This document shows positions 9,656-18,788 of a DNA stretch of 46,193 bases, piece after piece. The notes under the pieces were generated by a model that saw only the letters and a list, made by a program, of their open reading frames with translations, was not told the DNA's origin and did not search any database. Source of the DNA: Burkholderiaceae bacterium (GTDB taxonomy: Bacteria > Pseudomonadota > Gammaproteobacteria > Burkholderiales > Burkholderiaceae_B); contig JAOATE010000008.1 in the NCBI GenBank assembly GCA_030158305.1, positions 27,319 to 73,511 on the forward strand, read 5' to 3'. The translations under genes were made by a program, and so were the position numbers. Position 1 is the stretch's first letter; each line of letters starts with the position of its first letter.

Positions 9656-10729
9656 TTAACTCAAAATTAATTTGCATGCTTGCAGCAGTTTTGAACAATC
9701 ATCATCTGTACCGACCGTGATGCGCAAATACTGATCAATACGTTCTTTTTTAAAATGACGAACAATAATATTTTTTTCACGTAATGCGGCGGCAAGCGCA
9801 GCACCATCACGTGCGGGATGTTTAGCAAAAATAAAATTAGCAGCTGAAGGCAGAACTTGAAAACCGAGCTGCTCCAAGCCTTTTGTCATCACACCGCGCG
9901 TACGAACGACTGCATCACGTGTGTGCTCAAAATAAGACTGATCTTCAATAGCCGCAGTCGCGCCAGCAAGCGCCAGACGATCCAGAGGATACGAATTGAA
10001 ACTATTTTTAACTCTATCCAAACCCTGAATCAGGTCTGCATGACCCATGGCATACCCCACGCGCAAGCCTGCTAAAGAGCGCGACTTAGACAAGGTATGA
10101 ACCACAAGTAAATTGGGGTACTTGTGAATCAAACTCACTGCGCTTTGCGCACCAAAATCTACGTAAGCTTCATCTACCACCACCACGACATCTTGATTGG
10201 CCGCAATGATTTTCTCAACGGCGTCTAGAGAGTGGGCCGCCCCCGTCGGCGCATTGGGATTCGGGAAAATAATCCCGCCTACCCTTCGGTCACCCGTGAG
10301 ATGAAGATAATCATCCACGCAAATTTTCAGGTCATCATCCAGCGGCGCAGTTTTGAACTGTATTTCGTACAAACCACAGTAGACTGGATAAAAACTATAA
10401 GTAATGTCCGGAAATAAAACAGGCGCCTCATGTTTGAGTAACGCATGGAACACGTGAGCAAGGACCTCATCGGAACCATTACCCACAAATACTTGATCGG
10501 GTGATAAATGAAATCGCTTTCCAATGGCTTGGCGAAGCTCAAGCGCAGTGGGATCAGGGTACAAGCGCAAACTGTCGTTTGTATGAGCTTGAATCGCCTC
10601 GATCACTTTTGGGGAGGGACCATAAGGGTGCTCGTTGGTGTTGAGCTTGATCAGGTTTTGTATACGAGGCTGTTCGCCAGGCACATAGGGATCAAGCTTG
10701 GCAACCAAACTATTCCAGTAACGACTCAT
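9656..10729 (-). CDS. hisC: Histidinol-phosphate aminotransferase
   Basis: 357-residue PLP-dependent class I/II aminotransferase of the HisC type, which converts imidazole-acetol phosphate to histidinol phosphate. The N-terminal motif [11 protein letters not shown], the FPNPNAPTG loop, the VDEAYVDF aspartate (D186) and the PLP lysine in [11 protein letters not shown] (K215) are present. It starts 6 bp after der and ends 145 bp before hfq. In many Betaproteobacteria der and hfq are adjacent, so hisC looks inserted. A related role in cobalamin synthesis (CobC) or tyrosine/phenylalanine transamination is less likely but cannot be excluded. Confidence 0.93.
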   Translation of the reverse strand: MSRYWNSLVAKLDPYVPGEQPRIQNLIKLNTNEHPYGPSPKVIEAIQAHTNDSLRLYPDPTALELRQAIGKRFHLSPDQVFVGNGSDEVLAHVFHALLKHEAPVLFPDITYSFYPVYCGLYEIQFKTAPLDDDLKICVDDYLHLTGDRRVGGIIFPNPNAPTGAAHSLDAVEKIIAANQDVVVVVDEAYVDFGAQSAVSLIHKYPNLLVVHTLSKSRSLAGLRVGYAMGHADLIQGLDRVKNSFNSYPLDRLALAGATAAIEDQSYFEHTRDAVVRTRGVMTKGLEQLGFQVLPSAANFIFAKHPARDGAALAAALREKNIIVRHFKKERIDQYLRITVGTDDDCSKLLQACKLILS

Positions 10730-10735
10730 GACAGC

Positions 10736-12136
10736 TCAATTATCGGCGTAAGGGTTGAAAGACGACTTAAACTCAATGCGCAAAGGCGTTCCAGCTAACT
10801 CAAAGGCTTCGCGGAATCTGTTTTCCAAATATCGACGATAAGGATCAGCGATAGCATCCAAGGCGTTACCATGCACAATGATGAGGGGAGGATTTTGTCC
10901 TCCTTGATGAGCGTAGCGCATTTTGGGTCTGAAAATACCTTTGCGCGGTGGGGGTTGTTGCTCAACAGCCGCCTGTAACTCGCGCGTCAAACGTGGTGTC
11001 GACAATTTGGCAAAGGCGGCAGCATGAGCGGCATTGACGGAGCGTAAGACGGTATTAATTCCCTGGCCGCGCAACGCGGAAATCGTATGCACCCGTGCAA
11101 AAGAGAGAAACCGAAGCTTGCGATCAAATTCGCGCTGAATCCTTTCGCGCTGTTCGCTATCCAAGCCATCCCACTTGTTAATCGCCACAACCAGTGCGCG
11201 ACCCGTTTCAAGAATAAAGCCAGCGATGTGCGCATCCTGTTCAGACACCTCATGCTGGGCATCGATCATCAACAGAACGACGTTACTTGCCTCAATCGCC
11301 TGTAAAGTTTTAATCACAGAAAACTTTTCAATCGCCTCAAAGACTTTTCCGCGCTTGCGCAAGCCAGCAGTATCAATCAAGGTGTATTGCTTGCCCCCTC
11401 GATCAAACTCGATTTCGATCGCATCGCGCGTGGTGCCTGGCATATCAAATGCAATCACGCGCTCTTCGCCCAACAACGTATTGATCAGCGTAGATTTTCC
11501 AACGTTTGGACGACCAACAATCGCGAGCTTGATGCGATGCTTGAGTTCCGGCGCAGCCACCTCGCCTTCGACCTTCAGTGCGTCCGCAGAGGGTTCTGCA
11601 TCGTCTGCGTCAAACTCAGGTGTTTCTACAGCAGGCTCGCCCAAACCCTCTAGCGCATGCTCAATCAGATCAGCAATACCGTCACCGTGCGCAGCTGAAA
11701 TCGCAACCGGCAAGCCTAAACCCAGCTCATGAAACTCTGCAACCGCGCTTCCGTGAGGCATCCCCTCTGCTTTGTTGACACACAAAACAACGCGCTGCCC
11801 AAGCTTGCGAAGTAGGCGAGAAATATCGTGATCATGCGCGTTTAAACCCGCGCGTGCGTCCACCATGAAAATAACCACATCGGCTTCTGCGATTGCCTGT
11901 TTAGTCTGGCGCGCCATCTGGTGCAAAATGCCCGTTTTAGCGACTGGTTCAAAACCGCCCGTATCGACAACAATAAATGGGGTCTCACCGACACGTCCCT
12001 CACCGTAGTGCCGATCCCGTGTCAAACCGGAAAAGTCAGCAACCAAGGCTGAGCGCGAACGCGTCAGGCGATTAAAAAGTGTGGACTTGCCCACATTAGG
12101 GCGTCCCACCAGAACAACGACAGGTTTAACAGACAC
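10736..12136 (-). CDS. der: Ribosome biogenesis GTPase Der (EngA)
   Basis: 466-residue double GTPase essential for 50S subunit maturation. The first G domain carries G1 GRPNVGKST at residues 11-19. The second, after an acidic linker, repeats GRPNVGKST followed by the GTTRDAI switch region and NKWD. A KH-like C-terminal domain ends with the [11 protein letters not shown] tail. bamB ends 3 bp upstream and hisC follows, so it sits inside the ndk-to-der gene train. Confidence 0.98.
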   Translation of the reverse strand: MSVKPVVVLVGRPNVGKSTLFNRLTRSRSALVADFSGLTRDRHYGEGRVGETPFIVVDTGGFEPVAKTGILHQMARQTKQAIAEADVVIFMVDARAGLNAHDHDISRLLRKLGQRVVLCVNKAEGMPHGSAVAEFHELGLGLPVAISAAHGDGIADLIEHALEGLGEPAVETPEFDADDAEPSADALKVEGEVAAPELKHRIKLAIVGRPNVGKSTLINTLLGEERVIAFDMPGTTRDAIEIEFDRGGKQYTLIDTAGLRKRGKVFEAIEKFSVIKTLQAIEASNVVLLMIDAQHEVSEQDAHIAGFILETGRALVVAINKWDGLDSEQRERIQREFDRKLRFLSFARVHTISALRGQGINTVLRSVNAAHAAAFAKLSTPRLTRELQAAVEQQPPPRKGIFRPKMRYAHQGGQNPPLIIVHGNALDAIADPYRRYLENRFREAFELAGTPLRIEFKSSFNPYADN

Positions 12137-12139
12137 GAA

Positions 12140-13297
12140 TTATTTCAACGCCAACATAACTAGGGCACCATCACCCGTTTGAACAAGCACGCCCTGCGGC
12201 GTGGCCAATAGCGGCGAACGAATAGCGCCCCCGCCAACAGAAACTCGGGCAAGTAAATGCCCATCTTTTTGTGCCAAAAAGTGAACGAAACCTTCGTAAT
12301 CACCGACTGCAACTGCGGAAGCTAAGGCTGCCGGACTCGTGAGTTTTCGGTTTTTCAAGGCTTCTTGCGCCCACACAACAGAACCATTTTGAATATTTAA
12401 CGCTGTCACAACGTCAGTCTGATTGGGAGCGTAAACGTGCAGTGTGTCCAGGGCCAAGCCGACCAAGGAAGAAAAGTCCTTGACCCAAGCAGGACGTCCA
12501 CCTGCGGCAATATCAAAACAGACAATTCGTCCTTGGTAAGAAACCGCACACATCAGCTGACCCAGAACAACAGGAGCGCCTACAACGTCAATCACTCGCT
12601 CAAGATCGGATGAGCCTTTGGGGATGGCAACAGTACCCTCCCATTGAACATCACCGGAGACAGCGTTAATACCAATCAGCTTTCCGCCTGGAATGGCACT
12701 GATGGCTAAACCTTCAATCATGACCATTCGTGCTGCGGCCCGAAGCGTGAGTGCGGGGCCTGGTCGCTGAACACTCCAAATACGATCACCCGTTTCAGCA
12801 TTAAAAGCCTGAACACGGTAGTCGCCGCTGCGCACCACCACGACACCGTAGCCGACCACAGGGGGAACCGAAACGTCACTCGTCGCTTGAGCACGCCACT
12901 TGACCTGACCAGAATCATCCAATGCGACAACCGCGCCCTCACGGGTCACAACAGCAGTCACTTTGCCGTCACTGCCCACGCCTGCTGAAAGCTTTTTGTC
13001 TACCATTGCTCTCCAAACGATACCGCCCGACTGGAGATCGACTTTAACGACTGCGCCGTCAGGTGTAGCCGCATAAGCAGCACCATTGACGATGATGGGC
13101 GCAAAACCGAGTCCTGAACCGCTACCAACCTGTGTCTTCCAAGCACTTTGCACAGCGACTTCGGGCAAAACCGCTGTTAACGGTGCCGGCTTGTATCGAT
13201 CATCACTGCTGCCGAATAAGCTGCAGCCAGCAAGGGTTGCTGACGCGAGAAGAACTGCTGTGACTCGAAATAAACCTGTTGAAATAGCGTCACGCAT
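12140..13297 (-). CDS. bamB: Outer membrane assembly lipoprotein BamB
   Basis: 385-residue beta-propeller lipoprotein of the BAM complex, which folds beta-barrel proteins into the outer membrane. A lipoprotein signal with lipobox LAGC puts the lipidated cysteine at residue 25. PQQ-like repeats follow, marked by recurring patterns such as ALDDSGQVKWRA, AFNAETGDRIWS and ALNIQNGSVVWA. The C-terminal blade ends with VQTGDGALVMLALK. It lies 2 bp after the yfgM-like gene and just upstream of der, the common proteobacterial order. Confidence 0.95.
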   Translation of the reverse strand: MRDAISTGLFRVTAVLLASATLAGCSLFGSSDDRYKPAPLTAVLPEVAVQSAWKTQVGSGSGLGFAPIIVNGAAYAATPDGAVVKVDLQSGGIVWRAMVDKKLSAGVGSDGKVTAVVTREGAVVALDDSGQVKWRAQATSDVSVPPVVGYGVVVVRSGDYRVQAFNAETGDRIWSVQRPGPALTLRAAARMVMIEGLAISAIPGGKLIGINAVSGDVQWEGTVAIPKGSSDLERVIDVVGAPVVLGQLMCAVSYQGRIVCFDIAAGGRPAWVKDFSSLVGLALDTLHVYAPNQTDVVTALNIQNGSVVWAQEALKNRKLTSPAALASAVAVGDYEGFVHFLAQKDGHLLARVSVGGGAIRSPLLATPQGVLVQTGDGALVMLALK

Positions 13298-13299
13298 CC

Positions 13300-13932
13300 T
13301 TAGCCTCCCACCGCATCAAGTTTGAGCTTGACAATTGGTGTCAATGGATTTGTCGCACCGAGCGTTTCAATGGCTTCGTTCCAAGCCTTTTTAGCCTCAG
13401 CGGGTTTCCCTTGTGCAGCAAGGACATCACCACGACGGTCCGCGAACAATCCTTCAAAAGACGGTGGAGCGTCCTTAAGTTGAGCCAGCGCTGATTCGTA
13501 TTCTTTTTGATCAAGAAATAAGGCAGCTAAACGCAAACGGGAGACAGGTACCAACGCCGCATGTTTGGTTTGTGAAAGCCATTCGAGCTGGGCACGCGCA
13601 CCGGACAAATCTTTGCGAGCCGCCAATGCAGAAGCTGCCACTAATGCCCCGCGGGCGGCGTAGTCAGTGGCGGCATAGTCGCTACGCAAGGTTTTCATGG
13701 CGGCGTTAATGCGAGCAACCGACTCCTCGCCCTGTGAACGTCCTGCTTCTTCAAGTGCCTCGAAATAGCCGCGGGCCTGAGAAGACTGATGCCCCTCGTA
13801 CCATTGCCATGCTCTCCAGCCGCCGACAACGGCTGTGGCGACAATTAAGAGAGTCAACACTAAAGTGCCGTACTTGTTCCACCAGGCTTTAATCTGGTCT
13901 AGTTGTTCTTGCTCGTCGAGATCGTAAGCCAT
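13300..13932 (-). CDS. YfgM-like tetratricopeptide membrane protein
   Basis: 210-residue single-pass inner-membrane protein. A short acidic cytoplasmic start (MAYDLDEQEQLDQIKAWWNK) is followed by a membrane helix (about residues 22-40) and a periplasmic TPR-like helical region. In E. coli the homologue YfgM associates with the SecYEG translocon and the periplasmic chaperone PpiD. The hisS-yfgM-bamB order is conserved, and here the genes are 2 bp apart. Confidence 0.9.
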   Translation of the reverse strand: MAYDLDEQEQLDQIKAWWNKYGTLVLTLLIVATAVVGGWRAWQWYEGHQSSQARGYFEALEEAGRSQGEESVARINAAMKTLRSDYAATDYAARGALVAASALAARKDLSGARAQLEWLSQTKHAALVPVSRLRLAALFLDQKEYESALAQLKDAPPSFEGLFADRRGDVLAAQGKPAEAKKAWNEAIETLGATNPLTPIVKLKLDAVGG

Positions 13933-13934
13933 GC

Positions 13935-15227
13935 CTAATTAACCTTATCTTTCAAAAACACCACTAAATGATCGAGCGGCACTTGTTGCTGTGAGAGCGC
14001 CTCGGATGACTGCTCAACACGTAACATTTTGACCGAGGCTACGCCAGAAGCGAGCTCATCGTCCCCAAGAATAACCGCAATCTGCGCACCACTTGTGTCC
14101 GCACGCTTGAATTGCGATTTAAAACTACCCGAACCTGCATGCACAATAGTAGAGATACCCATATCACGCAGTCCCTCCGCCAACATCGCGGAGCGGCGCT
14201 GCGCCTTCTCACCTTGATGGACAAAATACACCGCACATTCGGCCTTTGGCGTCTCTGGCTGGTACTGCCCCCACAAGTCCATGAGCCGCTCCATACCAAT
14301 CGCAAAACCCACAGCCGGCGAAGGCTTTCCACCTAGCAACTCAACCAAACCATCATAGCGGCCACCGCCACACACCGTTGCTTGAGCACCCAGCTTGTCG
14401 GTTATCCACTCGAATACTGTGAGATTGTAATAGTCCAACCCTCTCACCATTCTGGGGTTGATTCGATAACTGATGCCTGCGTCATCCAGCCGTTCGCAAA
14501 CGCCTGCAAAGTGCGCACGCGAGGCCTCACCCAAAAAATCGAACAGTTTGGGCGCTGCATCGGCCATTGCCTGCATCGCAGGATTTTTGGTGTCTAGAAC
14601 GCGCAACGGGTTGGTATACATGCGTCTTAGCCCATCCTCGTCCAGCACGTCCTTATGCTGTTCAAGATGCGCAATCAGCGCTGCCCGGTGTGCCGCCCGC
14701 TCCTCACCCTGTCCAAGGGAGTTCAGCTCAAGATGCACGTCTGTAATGCCCAAAGCCTTCCAAAGACGCGCCACCATCACGATCAGTTCAGCATCGATGT
14801 CTGGACCTGATAAACCAAGGGCTTCTACGTCAATCTGATGAAACTGACGATAACGCCCCCTTTGCGGACGCTCATGCCTAAACACTGGACCCATCGCATA
14901 TACACGTTGCGGACGGTCGTACAACAAATTGTGCTCTATGGCCGCACGAACCATGCCAGCAGTGAACTCAGGGCGCATCGTCAAAGACTCACCATTGAGT
15001 GAATCAGTGAAGCTATACATTTCTTTTTCGACGATATCGGTCACTTCGCCAATTCCTCGCGTAAACAATCGCGTGTGCTCAAGGATGGGGGTACGCATAT
15101 TACGGTAGCCGTAATCAGCCAGCCAGACACGAACGGCTTGCTCGAGCTGCTCCCAGCGCGCACCGTTACCGGGCAATGCATCGTTCATCCCGCGAATCGC
15201 GGTCACCTTGGAAAATGCTTGTGTCAT
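13935..15227 (-). CDS. hisS: Histidyl-tRNA synthetase
   Basis: Class II aminoacyl-tRNA synthetase that charges tRNA-His (430 residues, normal). Visible motifs are the [11 protein letters not shown] start, motif 2 with [19 protein letters not shown] (about residues 107-125), the histidine-binding [13 protein letters not shown] segment, and motif 3 with [13 protein letters not shown]-terminal anticodon-binding domain follows. It is the catalytic paralogue of the HisZ encoded at 4590-5753. ispG ends 8 bp upstream. Confidence 0.97.
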   Translation of the reverse strand: MTQAFSKVTAIRGMNDALPGNGARWEQLEQAVRVWLADYGYRNMRTPILEHTRLFTRGIGEVTDIVEKEMYSFTDSLNGESLTMRPEFTAGMVRAAIEHNLLYDRPQRVYAMGPVFRHERPQRGRYRQFHQIDVEALGLSGPDIDAELIVMVARLWKALGITDVHLELNSLGQGEERAAHRAALIAHLEQHKDVLDEDGLRRMYTNPLRVLDTKNPAMQAMADAAPKLFDFLGEASRAHFAGVCERLDDAGISYRINPRMVRGLDYYNLTVFEWITDKLGAQATVCGGGRYDGLVELLGGKPSPAVGFAIGMERLMDLWGQYQPETPKAECAVYFVHQGEKAQRRSAMLAEGLRDMGISTIVHAGSGSFKSQFKRADTSGAQIAVILGDDELASGVASVKMLRVEQSSEALSQQQVPLDHLVVFLKDKVN

Positions 15228-15235
15228 AAATAAAT

Positions 15236-16522
15236 TTATCTCGCGTGTGCGCCATACCGGCGTGCGACGTAATCCTGGACAATCTTTTGAAACTCTTCGG
15301 CGATAAAGTCGCCTTTGAGGGTAACGGTTCGCTCACCATCGACAAAAACAGGTGCTGAAGGCACCTCACCCGTGCCTGGCAAACTAATTCCAATATCGGC
15401 ATGTCGGCTCTCACCTGGGCCATTGACCACGCACCCCATCACCGCAACATTCATTGACTCCACGCCAGGATATTGATTTTTCCAAGCAGGCATTTGCTCT
15501 CGTAGATATGTCTGAATCCGGTCTGCGAGTTCTTGAAACACCGTGCTGCTAGTACGACCGCAGCCAGGGCATGCAATCACCATGGGCGTAAAAGCCCGCA
15601 AGCCCATCGTTTGCAAAATCTCTTGCCCCACAATGACTTCGCGCGCACGATCGCCACCTGGCTCTGGCGTCAGAGAAATCCGAATCGTGTCGCCAATACC
15701 TTCTTGGAGCAAAACACTTAACGCTGCAGTTGAGGCGACAATGCCTTTACTTCCCATGCCAGCCTCAGTGAGACCGAGATGCAAAGGATAGTCGCAGCGC
15801 GAAGCCAAATCACGGTAAACAGCGATCAAGTCCTGTACGTGACTGACTTTGCAAGAAAGAATAATGGCATCACCAGGCAGGCCGAGCTCTTGGGCGCGTT
15901 CCGCATTACTAATCGCAGAAACCACTAAGGCATCTCGCATGACAGCCCTGCCATCGCGCGGCTGAGCAAGCTTGACATTATCGTCCATCATGCGCGCGAG
16001 CAGTTCATGATCCAAGCTGCCCCAATTGACGCCAATGCGGACTGGTTTTTGATGGCGACACGCCACTTCAATCATCTGAGCGAAGTTATCATCGCGCTTT
16101 TTGCCGCCACCCATGTTGCCGGGATTAATGCGATATTTGGATAAAGCCTGAGCACAGTCCGGGAACTGAGTCAGCAATTTGTGGCCGTTATAGTGAAAGT
16201 CACCGGCTAACGGCACTGAAATCCCCATGCGATCGAGCTGCTCACGGATCGCGATCACCTCACGAGCAGCCTCGGGCGTATTGACCGTAATCCGCACAAT
16301 CTCGGAGCCGGCTTGAGCCAACTCTTTGACTTGGATCGCTGTGGCAATCGCATCAGCCGTGTCAGTGTTGGTCATAGACTGCACCACCACGGGTGCATTC
16401 CCACCAATGAGTACTTTTTGGTTTCCCCAAACAACAGCAACCTGTCTTGTGGGGTGCCGAGCGAAAGGTCCGATCACTGTCTCAATTGAAGAGGCGGAGG
16501 GGGATGTAGAGATCTGGCTCAT
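15236..16522 (-). CDS. ispG: 4-hydroxy-3-methylbut-2-enyl diphosphate synthase IspG
   Basis: [4Fe-4S] enzyme of the MEP pathway that converts methylerythritol cyclodiphosphate to HMBPP. The start is placed at ATG 16522 ([12 protein letters not shown], 428 residues), because it overlaps the rodZ stop as ATGA; the longer open frame to 16636 only runs through rodZ. The TIM-barrel part begins near [12 protein letters not shown], and the cluster-binding cysteines appear in [11 protein letters not shown] and GCVVNGPGE near the C-terminus. Confidence 0.96.
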   Translation of the reverse strand: MSQISTSPSASSIETVIGPFARHPTRQVAVVWGNQKVLIGGNAPVVVQSMTNTDTADAIATAIQVKELAQAGSEIVRITVNTPEAAREVIAIREQLDRMGISVPLAGDFHYNGHKLLTQFPDCAQALSKYRINPGNMGGGKKRDDNFAQMIEVACRHQKPVRIGVNWGSLDHELLARMMDDNVKLAQPRDGRAVMRDALVVSAISNAERAQELGLPGDAIILSCKVSHVQDLIAVYRDLASRCDYPLHLGLTEAGMGSKGIVASTAALSVLLQEGIGDTIRISLTPEPGGDRAREVIVGQEILQTMGLRAFTPMVIACPGCGRTSSTVFQELADRIQTYLREQMPAWKNQYPGVESMNVAVMGCVVNGPGESRHADIGISLPGTGEVPSAPVFVDGERTVTLKGDFIAEEFQKIVQDYVARRYGAHAR

Positions 16523-17013
16523 CGAAACAAGGCCTCGACCCAGTCCGGCACCCATGCCGCCGGCACCAATCCTTGCCAAATCGCAATGCTCAATGCAGCC
16601 AGCACGACCAAAAGGATTAAGACGAGCCATGCCCAAGGGCCGGAATGAGATACATGCTCAACATGATGAGCGCCTAATGTTCGAATCGAAGTGTGATTAG
16701 CAATGCCACCCTCAACGCTGCCAATCCGTGAGTGCAGAGCTGACTCAAGAGATCTAGGATCGATCCCTAATAATTTTGAATAGCTTCTGACCATACTGCG
16801 AAGCCCCAGACCTTGGGGCAAACTATCGTACCGCTCAGACTCCAAGGCTTCGATATGGCGCGCGGAGTACTTGAGTCGTACAGCGACATCTTCGATTGAA
16901 AAGCCTTTGGAAACACGCAAGGCACGCAAGGAGCCAGCCGAAGTGATGAGCTCCGTTGGTGCGGGTGCAGACTCTGTGCGCAAAGGACTACTCAGATCTA
17001 ACTGCTCGCTCAT
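16519..17013 (-). CDS. rodZ: Short RodZ-like protein with HTH and one membrane helix
   Basis: 164-residue protein with a helix-turn-helix domain (about residues 28-95, [20 protein letters not shown] and [22 protein letters not shown]) and one membrane helix near residues 126-147. It resembles the first half of RodZ, which binds MreB and keeps rod shape. The periplasmic C-terminal domain of E. coli RodZ is missing; only about 17 residues follow the helix. It overlaps both rlmN and ispG by 4 bp. The rlmN-rodZ-ispG order supports the name. Confidence 0.82.
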   Translation of the reverse strand: MSEQLDLSSPLRTESAPAPTELITSAGSLRALRVSKGFSIEDVAVRLKYSARHIEALESERYDSLPQGLGLRSMVRSYSKLLGIDPRSLESALHSRIGSVEGGIANHTSIRTLGAHHVEHVSHSGPWAWLVLILLVVLAALSIAIWQGLVPAAWVPDWVEALFR

Positions 17014-18176
17014 GCACGCGTCTCCTTGATCGGGATCATTTTTCTTGAGGCCATTTTTTCACTCAGATTGGTGCGGTCTTTGACTTCGCCGGCCAGTTGG
17101 CCGCATGCTGCGTCAATATCATCACCGCGCGTTTTGCGCACAGTCGTCACAATGCCGGCATCCATTAAGTGCTGCGCAAATATTCTAATTCGGGCGGCAG
17201 AGGAGCGTTGTAAACCAGAAGCAGGAAATGGATTAAAAGGAATCAAATTGAGCTTGCAGTTGATTTGGCGAGCGATATCGATCAACTGTTTGGCGTGCGC
17301 ATCGCTGTCGTTGACGCCGTCTAGCATCACGTATTCAAAGGTGATGAAATCCCTCGGCGCAAACTCGAGATAGCGCTCACATGCGGCAAGCAGCTCTTTG
17401 AGAGGATATTTTTTATTTAAAGGGACCAACTCATCCCGCAAGGCGTCATTGGGGGCATGCAAAGAAACTGCGAGTGCGACAGGACAATCCTGCGATAGCC
17501 GATCCATCATGGGCACTACCCCAGAAGTCGACACAGTGACTCGACGCCGCGATAAACCATAAGCGTTATCGTCGAGCATCAGGCGCAAAGCCCCGAGCAC
17601 CGGCTCATAGTTTAAGAGGGGTTCGCCCATTCCCATCATCACCACGTTGCTAATGAGCCGCGTATCGCTGGTGACAACTGTTGCATGCTCGGCGCCGGAG
17701 GACTGAATGCGGGCAGAATCAAGGTCTTGCATGAGCTCATGACGCGCCCACCAGAGCTGACCGATGATTTCAGCAGTCGTCAGGTTTCGATTAAAACCCT
17801 GATGTCCTGTCGAGCAAAAGCGGCAGGCGACATTGCAGCCTGCCTGACTTGAAATGCAAAGGGTGCCACGATCATCCTCGGGAATGAACACCGACTCAAT
17901 CGCGTTACCCTGCCCCACATCGAACAACCACTTTCTGGTGCTATCCGAGGAGCGATGTTGGCTTAAAACCTTTGGTGCAAGGACAACACATGACTGAGAG
18001 AGTTGCGCGCGAAAATCGCGCGCAAGATCCGTCATGTCGTCGAACTGACTCGTCCCACGCTGGTGCACCCACTTTTGCAATTGCCGGGCACGAAACGGCT
18101 TGCCCCCCCACTGACCCACTAGTTGAGTCAGTGCTGGAGCGTCGAGCCCAAGCAGATTGATCGGTTCAGGTTGCAT
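17010..18176 (-). CDS. rlmN: Dual-specificity 23S rRNA/tRNA adenine C2-methyltransferase RlmN
   Basis: 388-residue radical-SAM enzyme that methylates A2503 of 23S rRNA and A37 of some tRNAs. The iron-sulfur motif CNVACRFC places its cysteines at 114, 118 and 121. The SAM-binding GMGEPLLN and the C-terminal [16 protein letters not shown] with the methyl-carrying cysteine are present. The C-terminal extension after this motif is somewhat longer than usual. It overlaps rodZ by 4 bp and follows ndk by 30 bp. Confidence 0.96.
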   Translation of the reverse strand: MQPEPINLLGLDAPALTQLVGQWGGKPFRARQLQKWVHQRGTSQFDDMTDLARDFRAQLSQSCVVLAPKVLSQHRSSDSTRKWLFDVGQGNAIESVFIPEDDRGTLCISSQAGCNVACRFCSTGHQGFNRNLTTAEIIGQLWWARHELMQDLDSARIQSSGAEHATVVTSDTRLISNVVMMGMGEPLLNYEPVLGALRLMLDDNAYGLSRRRVTVSTSGVVPMMDRLSQDCPVALAVSLHAPNDALRDELVPLNKKYPLKELLAACERYLEFAPRDFITFEYVMLDGVNDSDAHAKQLIDIARQINCKLNLIPFNPFPASGLQRSSAARIRIFAQHLMDAGIVTTVRKTRGDDIDAACGQLAGEVKDRTNLSEKMASRKMIPIKETRA

Positions 18177-18206
18177 GCGTAATGTGCCACGAGTCAGACA
18201 GCCAAA

Positions 18207-18632
18207 TTAACGGCTGTGGATATTGATTTCAGGGAAAAAGAAAGCGATTTCAGCCTGAGCAGTCTCAGGAGCATCAGAGCCATGAACAGCGTTGGCATCA
18301 ATGCTGTCTGCGAAATCAGCACGGATCGTGCCTTTTTCAGCTTTCTTGGGATCAGTTGCGCCCATCAGGTCACGGTTTTTCTGAATGGCGCTCTCGCCTT
18401 CGAGGGCTTGAACAAACACAGGACCGGAGATCATGAAATCAACCAGGTCTTTGAAAAATGGACGAGCACTGTGAACAGCGTAGAAACGCTCAGCATCAGC
18501 ACGCGACAGATGCATCATGCGTGCGGCGATGACTTTCAGGCCTGCGCCTTCAAAGCGGGCAATAATCTGACCGACGACATTTTTAGCGACGGCATCAGGC
18601 TTAATAATGGAAAGAGTACGTTCGACTGACAT
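18207..18632 (-). CDS. ndk: Nucleoside diphosphate kinase
   Basis: 141-residue enzyme that balances nucleoside triphosphate pools. The start at ATG 18632 ([15 protein letters not shown]) is chosen because GGAG stands 6 bases before it; an ATG at 18644 would overlap that site. The active-site histidine is H117 in the NAVHGSD motif. First gene of the ndk-rlmN-rodZ-ispG-hisS-yfgM-bamB-der train. Confidence 0.98.
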   Translation of the reverse strand: MSVERTLSIIKPDAVAKNVVGQIIARFEGAGLKVIAARMMHLSRADAERFYAVHSARPFFKDLVDFMISGPVFVQALEGESAIQKNRDLMGATDPKKAEKGTIRADFADSIDANAVHGSDAPETAQAEIAFFFPEINIHSR

Positions 18633-18693
18633 GTAAAACTCCAATAAATCTCAATAAAAACAGGGACTTTGCTTGTGCTGACCCTAGCCCATG

Positions 18694-18720
18694 ATTCTAG
18701 CACGGCACATCTGGCCACAA
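18694..18720 (-). promoter_or_regulatory. Possible ndk promoter
   Basis: On the minus strand TAGAAT (18699 to 18694) could be a -10, with TTGTGG (18720 to 18715) as a weak -35 at a short 15-bp spacing. It lies in the divergent ndk/valS gap. No convincing valS promoter was seen there, beyond a TAAAAT at 18726-18731. Confidence 0.35.
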
Positions 18721-18788
18721 CACCCTAAAATAGAGCGTTATTCGCCAACTGGCGACGCCCTGCGACCCAACTTTATCCGGATATTTGA

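Noticed and set aside
11175-11732. Plus-strand frame of 185 codons opposite der
   Set aside because: It is an antisense shadow of a well-supported GTPase gene, with a Ser/Ala-rich composition typical of such frames.
16523-16636. Longer ispG start within rodZ
   Set aside because: It would overlap rodZ by over 110 bp and add residues not like the family; ATG 16522 makes a standard ATGA junction.
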